A stretch of 64,000 bases of DNA from Paramacrobiotus metropolitanus (taxonomy: Eukaryota > Tardigrada > Eutardigrada > Parachela > Macrobiotidae), in NCBI RefSeq assembly GCF_019649055.1, contig NW_026570226.1, positions 3,038,001 to 3,102,000 of the forward strand, in the 5' to 3' direction. Below are positions 18,008 to 27,138 of the stretch, one piece after another. Below the pieces are notes generated by a model. It saw nothing but the letters and a program-made list of their open reading frames with translations, was not told where the DNA came from and did no database searches. The position numbers and the translations under genes were made by a program. Position 1 is the first letter of the stretch, and each line of letters opens with the position of its first letter.

Positions 18008-18230
18008 ACCTACAATCAAAGAGATAATTTCTATTATTTTTGGAATTCTCATCACCATTTTATTACGGATTTTTAATATTTTAGAAATATGTGGCCAATT
18101 CGCTAAACCCAACGTAACCCGGATAGCGGAATCCACCCAGCTTACAAAGAATGTACTAGACATAATGATGAGTGATGACTCAGCGCCAGTCACGTCGCCA
18201 GTTCAAACTGGCGAAAACGATGCTATATAA
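18000..18230 (+). CDS. Small single-span membrane protein
   Basis: 76 residues. A hydrophobic helix spans about residues 8-32 (IISIIFGILITILLRIFNIL), followed by a polar acidic tail. It overlaps the protease by 8 bases and the IAP by about 56 bases. No family is recognised; small membrane proteins at this position occur in several Polintons. Confidence 0.55.
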   Translation: MDKPTIKEIISIIFGILITILLRIFNILEICGQFAKPNVTRIAESTQLTKNVLDIMMSDDSAPVTSPVQTGENDAI

Positions 18231-19002
18231 AGCCGATGTAGATGGTAAGAAATTTAATGCTGCAAAAATGGAGAGACCGGATATGACAATTGTTGAAAAC
18301 CGTGTTCGGTTTTTTGTCAGTTGGCCATGGCCTTTGACCCCTCCATCCAGATTGGTACTTGTCGGTCTGTTTTTCAAGAAGTTTCCGGATGAAGTCGGTT
18401 GTGCTTATTGCGCTTGGACTGCGCGCGACTGGGAAGGGGATGAAAACCTTGTACTGCGACACGACATAGAATCAGTGGGTTGTTCCAGAGTTGGATCGTT
18501 GTTACATTCACCGATGGCTGATGTTAAAACGAGATTCGCTACATTTTATAACTGGGCATATAAACAACACCTTCGAGAAATGGCCGAAGCGGGATTCTTT
18601 TTTACCGGACCAAAGGATCGTGTCCAGTGTTTTTCCTGTAACATTTATCTGGAAAACTGGCAGGTGGAGGATATTCCGTGGGAGGAACACGCGCGTCATG
18701 GTGTTGGGCTGTACAGCTGCAGCTTTGTGAAACAGGAGAAAGGATTACAATATGCGGAGGAAATCATCGCCAAAGCCGTTGCCAAATCGGAGCAAGTGGC
18801 CACCGCGGCGGCTGCCGTCTACGCTGAGCGTAAAGAGACTTCACAAAAACCGCAGTGTACTATTTGTTTGAATGCCGATATAAAGTGTGCTTTTCAACCT
18901 TGTGGTCACGCAGCTTGCTGTGAGGCGTGTTCTATGCGTATGTATCATTGTCCTATTTGTCGGGCTCGTGTCTGGGAGTGGAATACAATTTTTATTTGTT
19001 AA
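18175..19002 (+). CDS. Polinton-encoded inhibitor of apoptosis (2 BIR + RING)
   Basis: 275 residues from the ATG at 18175. BIR1 is diverged: zinc ligands C76, C79, H96, C103 with GLFFKKF and CAYC. BIR2 has C152, C155, H172, C182 with GFFFTGPKDRVQCFSC. The C-terminal RING has C228, C231, C243, H245, C249, C252, C259 and C262 in the exact IAP spacing. Architecture and length match baculovirus-type IAPs, which bind caspases or IAP antagonists and ubiquitinate them. The frame is intact although neighbouring replication genes are broken. It may have come from a host or a virus. Blocking host-cell death during infection is the likely role (family knowledge). Confidence 0.93.
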   Translation: MTQRQSRRQFKLAKTMLYKADVDGKKFNAAKMERPDMTIVENRVRFFVSWPWPLTPPSRLVLVGLFFKKFPDEVGCAYCAWTARDWEGDENLVLRHDIESVGCSRVGSLLHSPMADVKTRFATFYNWAYKQHLREMAEAGFFFTGPKDRVQCFSCNIYLENWQVEDIPWEEHARHGVGLYSCSFVKQEKGLQYAEEIIAKAVAKSEQVATAAAAVYAERKETSQKPQCTICLNADIKCAFQPCGHAACCEACSMRMYHCPICRARVWEWNTIFIC

Positions 19003-19215
19003 ATGCTGTACGTTATGAAACTACTAATAAAGAGAAAGGGGTGGGAAAAATTAACAAAAGAAAGGGGGAAAGTGACCAATCAGATCCGAGGTGGGCGTTC
19101 ATCGCCAGTCTGAAATTGGGTCATCACCAGTGTGAGTTGGCGATCACTGCCTTTAAAAAGGGCGCGTTAGTGCATCTGACTTCCAGTTGCAACTTTTTGA
19201 TTTGGATAACGAACC

Positions 19216-22200
19216 ATGGACGAGTACATTATCACCGATGCGGACCGTGTTGATGCGGATGCCATTTGGGCTGAGGGTGACTGGACTGCTCTTCCATCTC
19301 CGCCTTACCTTATTTCCGATGCTGATCGTATGGATGCGGACGCCATCTTTGCCGAAGGTCAGTGGGATTCTGCTTCATATCACTCTACTGATGCGACTCG
19401 CCAGGACATGGAGGCCATACTGACAGAAGGACAATGGGATCCAGAGGATGATGCGAGGGTGAGTGACCTTTCGTTAAATTAATCAAAACGTGATAAATTT
19501 TATATAATTTTTAACTTATTTAAAATTATGTTCGTTGTAAGCACTAAAATTCCGAAATCTGTCTTGTTTTCAAAGTCATCTAAATCAGAACTGTGTATTG
19601 TTATAGCACGTCGTTAACTGCATCGTTAAAACGTTAAGTTATTCTTTGTAAATATGTTATATTTCAATGCTCTTTGGTAAATGAGTGTTGCTGATTTTTA
19701 TTAATTTATATATAATAAAGCGTCTGTTAAAATACGCCTAAACATTACAAAAAAATTGATAAATTTTTATGGGATTGCAATTTTAATTTTACTGATGATG
19801 CGAGTTAATTGTTTGACATACTTAGAGCAATGCTGCCGATAGTTTGTTTTGATGAACACTAACTGTTAATACGGATTTGTCCTGGTTAGAACAATAGCCG
19901 AGTCAGCCTGACCTATTTAGAATAAAAGTTGTTTTGATGAGCGCCAGCTTGTTAATCCGGGTTTGACCCACTTAGAACAAAAGTTGTTTTGATGAGCACT
20001 AACTATTAATACGGATTTGTCCTGCTTAGAACAATAGCTGAGTCAGCCTTTTGACCCACTTAGAACAAAGGTTCTTTTGATGAACACTAACTATTAATAC
20101 GGATTTGTCCTGGTTAGAACAATAGCTGAGTCAGCCTGACCTATTTAGAATAAAAGTTGTTTTGATGAGCGCCAGCTTGTTAATCCGGGTTTGACCCACT
20201 TAGAACAAAAGTTGTTTTGATGAACACTAACTATTTATACGGATTTGTCCTGCTTAGAACAATAGCTGAGTCAGCCTTGTGATCCACTTAGAACAAAGGT
20301 TGTTTTGATGAAAACCAACTATTAATACGTATCTGACCCACTTAGAACAATACTGTTTTGACGTACACCACCTTGATAATACGGATTTGTCCCAGTTAGA
20401 ACAATAGCTTTCGATGACATTGTACTTTTTGCATACTTTACGCAATGATCAGTTTATTTGGGTCGGTATTATATGCAGATCTGTGACCTTTGAAAGTGAG
20501 CAGACTACAGTACAGGCAACAACACATACCATATTTTGTGTTTTGAGGTGGCATTATTTGTTATTAGATACAGCGAACTTACCGAATTTTAACGATCTAG
20601 GTGGGAATGGGTGTTAATCAAGAAGGCGCGGGGGAACCGGCGGACGGTGCCATGGACATTGACATTCCAGATGCAGCTTCGCAAAACCCACTAGTAAGCT
20701 AACGAATTAATAAAATAAGAATAAATTTTCTCAATAAAACCGAAAATTGAATTTGCTATAGTTAGTTTTTCGCAAAACCAACAAGTCGGTTTTGTAAACT
20801 GATTACAAGGAAATCTACTCTAGATGCAGTTACACTCTAATTTTGTTTTTTTATTATTTTCATAATCTTCAAAGCATTCTTATTCTAATATATCTGCAGA
20901 CGCTTGAAGAAATTAGTGATATTCCGGATTTCTCAGCACTCTTCAGCCTGACTAAAAACAAAGAGCGTCAGTTCAAGAAATTCAACAGCACCGAGTACGA
21001 GTACCGTGTGGAAATCGCCGCCCTGCCGCGTATTTATTCTCAGGAAGAAACAGTCTTGCTTCTGCCTTTACTGCTGGAATCCATATTGAATCTCTGCGTG
21101 GCTCAGTTTCAACCATCTGACCGTGTTACCATTTCCATTAGCTGTGCGTCGCTGGAATTCCCAATTTACTTGTCTATGCGGAAATTGTCAGACTTCAGTG
21201 TCGACGACCTTGTTGCTGTATGTACCAAGGCCAACTCCGGGCGGATGGTGCTGGACGATACCTTTTCAATCCGGATTTTTCGCACTATTATGCCGAGTGG
21301 TGGAGGTTTTTACATCGTCACGTAGCGCGCGACGCCAAACGTTTCAGCACGTCCATTGTTACTGTCCGTGTGCACAATAACTATTGTCTACCAGCAGCGC
21401 TGTACTTGGGCAAGTACCGCTTGACGCATGATGTTCAAGGAACGTACAAAAGCCAGTGGAAGCACCTCTACAGTGAGAAAGGAATTAACAAGCTGACAGG
21501 CCATGCCCGAGAAATTATCCAGCTGTCTGATTTACCGTTGGGACGGTGCTACAACCTTAACGACCTGAGTGCCATCCAGGAAGAATGCTTTTCGAATTCC
21601 AGGTTAAAGTTATTTCGGCGGATCACGGCAATACCATTATCGCCCGTGTGCCGGAAAAGAAAACAAAGGATATGAAGGAAATCTTTGTCTTGTTGGAGAA
21701 GAATCACTTTGACAGCGTGACTACGGCGACCGGTATTTTCAACTCGTCATACTTCTGCTCAGAGTGTGACAAGCCGTACAGTCACAAGGAGCAGCATCGA
21801 TGCGGTGGGAACTGTCGCTTTTGTTATCGATCAGTTAGTGAATGTGTGAAAGGGGTGGTTGTTCGCTGTGGCGACTGCCGCCGTACGTTCAACAACCAGG
21901 AATGCTTCACCATCCACAAAGCTGTTCGCCGTAACGGAAAAACCTATTGTTCCCAGATGTTTTACTGTAAAGACTGCCGCCGCTTTGTGAACTTGACACG
22001 TCGTCCAAATGGTAACCACCAGTGTGGGGAGATGTTTTGCACAGTTTGCCGTGAGTGGGTTCCTCAAGCCACGCATAGGTGTTTCATAAAAGTCCTTCCA
22101 AAGCCTTTACCGACTTTACCAGATAAACCAGAGCCGCCGAAGCGATACATTTTCTTCGATTATGAGACGTACAATGATCCGGTCAATGGACATGCTCCAA

Positions 22201-24738
22201 GTTGTGTTGTGGCCCAGTACGAAGACGGTACGGAATTCCGATTTCCGGCGGATGGTCAACCAATGACCAAGGATGTCAGACAGAAGTTTGGAGAATGGCT
22301 GTTTTCAGAGCAGCACAACCATCATACCATCATTGCGCATAACTTCCGGGGATATGACGGGCACTTTCTCCTAAAGCACCTTTTGGACAATAAACTACGC
22401 GGTGTGGAAGTCATCAAGAGGGAAACCCAGCTTCTGGAGCTGCGCTACCGTTCGTTAAATATGTGTTCCCGTGACACACTGAATTTTATGCCTATGAAAC
22501 TCAGCAGTTTGCCCAAAGCAGTTGGTCTGGAGGTGGAAGTAAAGAAGGGTGATTTTCCGCATCACTTTAATCGACCTGAGAACTGGGATAAAGTGCTGCC
22601 GTGGCCTGAACCGGAAATGTACGTTTTTGACGGTCTAAAGAAGAACGATAAAGAAGATTTCCTAAAGTGGCATGCCGAAACTAAAGCCGCTGCGGGGGGA
22701 CAGTTCGACTTTCGTGCAGAAATCATGTCGTACTGCTCGAATGACGTCACCGTTCTCCGATGCTGTGCCCTCAAGTTTGTAGAGGATTTCATCGCTCTCA
22801 CTAATCTGAACCCGCTGGACAGTATCACTATGTCATCCGCCTGCAATAAGTATTACCGCACGTTCCATCTGGAACCTGAAAAGTTAGCTGTGTTGTCAGA
22901 TCATGGCCCCCACCGCAACCGACGCACCAGCGTTCAAGCCACGCAATGGATGGAGTTGCTGAATCGAGACCTTGGTGGGCGCATTCAGCACGGACGAAAC
23001 GGCAAGGAAGTCCACATCGGACCGTACTTTGTGGATGGTTTTGATGCTAGTACTCGTACAGTTTACGAGTACAACGGCTGTGTATTCCACGGGCACCCCG
23101 AATGCACTGAACAAGATGATCGGTCTCCTTTCTCTCGTAAAAAGATGAGCGAAGTGTACGAGGAATACCTGGATCGTGTACGTTACCTAGAGGATGAGAA
23201 GTATGAAGTAGTTACAAAGTGGGAGTGTGAATGGATAAAAGAGCGCCAAGAAACGGATACCGCTGATTTTCTCTCTGGACAAAGACTGCGGGAACCACTA
23301 AATCCGCGGGACGCCTCCAAAGGCGGTCGTACCAATGCCAGTCGCTTGTACTACGCAGTAAGACCAGGAGAAATGATTATGCATTTCGACGTCGTCAGCC
23401 TGTACCCTTTTGTCAACAAGACAAAGACTTATCCCATTGGACAGCCAAAAATCATCCTGTCGGACTTTGCGGATGTCAAAGACTATTACGGACTGATATC
23501 CTGCAAAGTGTTACCACCAGCACAGTGCTTGTACCCTGTTCTTCCAGCCACGATAAACAAAAAGTTGGTATTCACGCTTTGCCGAACGTGTGCGGATATT
23601 AAGAACAATGAATTCTGCAAGCACAGCGATGCCGACCGCTGCCTCGAGGGGGTGTGGACAACCCCGGAGCTCCACCACGCCATCACCAGAGGACACACCG
23701 TGCAAGAAGTGTATGAGGTATGGCACTGGGAAACCGTGGAGGCTGGCGTTTATGCTGGGTACATTAACAAGTTCCTGAAAATAAAGATGGAGGCTAGCGG
23801 ATGGCCAAGCTGGTGTAAGACACAGCTGCAAAAGGATGAATACTTTCGTCAGGTCAAGGAACGTGAAGGAATCGATCTCGACCCAGCCGCTATGTTCTAC
23901 GATGCCGGCCGACGTAACGTGGCCAAAAACTGTCTTAACTACCTGTGGGGCAAGCAGGGACAGCGAGATGATATGACTATGACCAAGTTCGTCTACAAAA
24001 CCAAGGATTATTTGGACATGATCCGTTCCAAGGCCGTTGAAATTCATGATGTCTTTGCCATCAACGAGGACTATCTCATGGTGACATATTCTAAGGGAGA
24101 AGACTACAACGAGGGTAGTAACGCTACAAACGTTGCCCTGGCCGCGTTCACCACCGCCAATGCTCGCCTAATCCTACTGGATATGATGGAAAAGCTGGGC
24201 GATCGCCTCATGTACTATGATACTGATTCAGTCGTCTTTCTCACCCGCCCCGGAGACTGGGTGCCGGAGACGGGCAGCATCCTGGGCGACTGGGACAACC
24301 AGTTACAGGCGGGTGAGAGCCACATTGTGAAGTTTGTGTCGTGCGGCCCAAAGGTTTACAGCTACGAGACTGACACTGGTCGGATCGAATTAAAGGTACG
24401 TAGACGTGCAGTAAATATGTATGTACAGTATCTATAATATTTATTGTTCTTAGGCGAAAGGCCTTACACAAAACGGGTACACAGAGGATATTTTGGATTT
24501 TAATGAAGTCACCAAGTCCTTCGACCGTACTGGACAGACCTTGGACTTCGACAAACTGAAGCGTCTGTTGGACGGGACAGAATCCCATGTTCAAATCATT
24601 TATCCTGAATTCATCAAGCGGAACGGCAAAACACAAGAAATTAATACTGTTTGTTTGTTTAAGAAGTTAAGAATGGTTTATGACAAGCGTATGTTGCTTC
24701 CCGATTTCAGAACGCTACCTTTCGGTACTAAGCAATAA
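19216..24738 (+). CDS. POLB: Protein-primed DNA polymerase B (spliced, two frameshifts)
   Basis: Exons inferred: 19216-19458, 20601-20693, 20900-24395 and 24454-24738, all phase 0 with GT-AG borders (GTGAGT, GTAAGC, GTACGT donors). Exon 1 encodes three acidic DADAI-x-AEG-x-W repeats. The third exon carries exonuclease motifs FFDYETY, HNFRGYDGH and YCSNDVTV, then palm motifs DVVSLYP, KNCLNYLWGKQG and YDTDSVVF. Two cysteine/histidine clusters lie before the exonuclease. The coding frame shifts near 21306-21325 and near 21588-21592, both close to T runs, so the gene is either decaying or mis-called there. It replicates the element from the TIRs using a protein primer. Introns in a Polinton polymerase gene are notable. 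Confidence 0.88.
19459..20600 (+). repeat. Intron 1 of POLB with diverged tandem repeats
   Basis: From about 19845 to 20410 the intron repeats a unit of roughly 55 to 85 bases, with TTTTGATGAACACTAACT, TTAATACGGATTTG and CACTTAGAACAA as recurring blocks, about nine times with variation. It is AT-rich and non-coding. Confidence 0.7.
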
Positions 24739-25103
24739 ACAAATTGTTTTATTCACATTCAACTTTATTATTGGAGCATTCGCGGCTGCTACAAAAAGAG
24801 GCTAAGGAAGCCCAATCCTTGCAACTCACCAGCAAGAAACTCTGTGTTCATGTTGGTGTGGTTGTGAGTATTGACCAACATGGCCTATGCATTTGTCGTC
24901 TTGATAAGCCGTTATTCAAAAACTAGTTTTGTATATTTGACGCTTACGCGAACTTTTCGGTACCATTGGAAAACTGCTGGATGAAGTTTGCCTGTGGTTA
25001 TTTGAATAACAAACAATGCGATTACTGTGATAATTGGTCTAATTGGTCTGATTCAATGGTGCACGGGTTAGGTAACCGCCGACCAAGTAATCTTCACGGT
25101 GGG
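24739..25103 (+). other. Stretch between POLB and right TIR
   Basis: A short open frame (24744-24926, 60 residues) with no recognised features; probably 3' untranslated sequence of POLB or spacer. Nothing else is visible. Confidence 0.4.
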
Positions 25104-25413
25104 CTGCCATATCAGCGGTCCTGTCTCGGCCTCAGTCTCGGTTTAAGAGCAAGCAGACAGACTAGCGGTCCTGCCTCGGTCTCAGTCTCGGCTTAAGAGC
25201 AAGCAGCCAGACTAGCGGTCCTGTTTCGGGCTCAGTCTCGGTGTTGGAGGTGGAGTCAGGCAAGCAGAGTAGGCAGCCAGACTAGCGGCCCTGTCTCAGC
25301 CTCAGTCTCGGTTTCGACCAATCAGAGCAGACAGCCAGACTAGCGGCCCTGTCTCAGCCTCAGTCTCGGTTTCGACCAATCAGAGATGCTGCCGGACCAG
25401 TGCACATACTACT
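25104..25413. repeat. Right terminal inverted repeat
   Basis: Four to five diverged units of the left-TIR repeat in inverse orientation (TAGCGGCCCTGTCTCAG, TTTCGACCAATCAGAG). The last bases CCAGTGCACATACTACT are the exact complement of the left terminus. Fewer units than on the left, so copy number has drifted. Confidence 0.92.
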
Positions 25414-25419
25414 GACGAA
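25414..25419. repeat. Polinton target-site duplication, right copy (GACGAA)
   Basis: Exact match to 5038-5043, directly after the right terminus. Confidence 0.9.
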
Positions 25420-27138
25420 CATACTTGTAGACTAACATAAACAGCGTACAGTAAACGCTCGCTGTAATAGCCTACGAGAACAGCCATCGCCACATTCCAT
25501 ATATGCACCATTGTAACAGTTCTCATCAAGAACATGCAAACATGACCGCGCATAAGCAGCTGTGAATTAGGTAAGCTAGGAATGGTGGGAATCAGTGATC
25601 CACGCGACTGGCGCCATCCTGTTGCGGCGTCTGGCTGGCACGCGCCACCACACACGCGCACATCCGGCTAACCGGCACCGGCAGCATGCAGGCGGCTTGC
25701 AGGATAAATCCCAGTTTGGTTGATTTAATTTTGGTGTCCAACCACAGCTTGATGATTCTAATGATTTTTTTGGTTTTCTTAGTCGCTTTTTCTTAACTCT
25801 GTTTTATAGATTTCCCGAGCTTTTTTAGTTTTTCTGCTTCATGTTTCTGGTACGCTTTAATGGCAATAGATTCCCACATAACATTCAAGCGCTGGTGCAC
25901 TACTTAATACATAGTTCAAATTTTTAAACATTAAAAAAAGCAACAGCAAGACTAAAACGTTGCTTAAGAACGCAGTAGAACGCGCTTCTATATGTATTTT
26001 TTTCTGATTCTAAGGTTGTCTAGTTTTTAATTCAGTTTTCAAGACTGTTTGAATAAGCCCATTAAATTGTTGGTGTTAAAGACGAAATGTCTCGGCGTCA
26101 AAACGGTCTTGCGGCGCCTCGGAGCATAATGTCCCGCGCCGAAACGAATTTTCGGCGAAATGTCTGCGACCAAATGTCCTACGTTTCTAATTGTCTTAAG
26201 CGAAAAGTTTTGGGGCCTAATAAACGATTTCCTATTAACCAAGCACCGCAAAGTTGCAAAGGCTTAGGGAGAGATAAATGCTAAAATTGCCTCTGAGTGG
26301 CTCTGACATCATATTACGTCCACATTGAGACAGGCTATAACATCAATTTATTTGCTTGGTTGTGACTGTTATAATGGCGAACAACTGCATCTTGTTGATA
26401 AATAAAAACACTGATATCAAGGCGGAAGTACTATCCTCGTCATTGTTAAAAATATCATTGAGTCGCCGTTTACAGTGCTGAAGTGCCTGTTGTATTTATT
26501 CAAGTAGGGCCACCGTAATGCCCGGATGCGTGCACACAGCCTACATAGCAAGCTAACAAAACTGATAGTCGCCGGGCATCGTGCGCTATGCATAGACCAT
26601 TCTACACTCTGTAGTAGCTGCGCTTCCATGGTAAAATTGCTGCAGTTTCAGGTAACTACAGGCTACAGCTGACAGCAGCTAACAGCTGACTAGTAATACA
26701 GCTAACTAGTAGTTGTTTACCTTGACGAATGCGATAAGAGCTAGCCGGCGTATTGTCTGGCCGAGATAGGGTCACCGCTGGACTCGTATACATTTCGTGC
26801 GATCCGTAATGTGCTTTGTACTTGAATTAGGGCATTTTGATTTATGACTATAGCTGGTAGATAACATTATTTACACTTCACGAACCTTTCTTTTGTAGAT
26901 CAGCTTGTTGATTTTGTATAAAAAGCCTCTTTAATCAAAACAGGAAAGTCATTACCGCGACAACACAGACCTCACTTTAGATTTGTCGAAAATCTTTCTC
27001 TCCGCATGCCTGCCATTTTGTACCGAATCGACATCTCGTTACCGGCTGATAATTTTTTATTATAACTGTAGTAGTTATTACATTGTAGTAGTACTTGAAA
27101 CAATAATAATAAAATTAGGTAGCAACAAACAAATCGCA
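25420..27138. other. Intergenic, no clear gene
   Basis: About 1.7 kb. On the minus strand near 25790-25910 a short frame reads plausible coding sequence (WESIAIKAYQKHEAEKLKK) and then stops; its origin is unknown. Around 26640-26710 there is a CAGCTGACAGCAGCTAACAG simple repeat. The last 230 bases are promoter and leader of the collar gene. Confidence 0.4.
26917..26926 (+). promoter_or_regulatory. TATA box of collar copy B
   Basis: TTTTGTATAAAAAGCC, the same box as in the minus-strand copies (TTGTATAAARGC). Here it is about 220 bases before the start codon, further than in the other copies. Confidence 0.5.

Larger units (their letters stand above)
5044..25413 (+). mobile_element. Complete Polinton/Maverick element (endogenous virus-like), 20,370 bp
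   Basis: The element starts AGTAGTATGTGCACTGG and ends with its reverse complement. It is flanked by the 6-bp duplication GACGAA. Inside, in order, are ARH-BIR (-), two small proteins, a TBP-like gene, packaging ATPase, two small proteins, integrase, minor capsid, pVI-like protein, major capsid, protease, a small membrane protein, IAP and spliced DNA polymerase B (+). Adjacent genes from the ATPase to the IAP overlap or are a few bases apart, as in compact viral genomes. A LINE of about 3.0 kb is nested in the minor capsid gene. Several genes are broken, so it is a decaying provirus rather than an active one. The boundaries are certain; age and activity are inferred. Confidence 0.95.

Noticed and set aside
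25380-25661. Minus-strand frame of 93 codons at the right Polinton border
   Set aside because: It straddles the TIR end and target duplication and has no recognisable domain.
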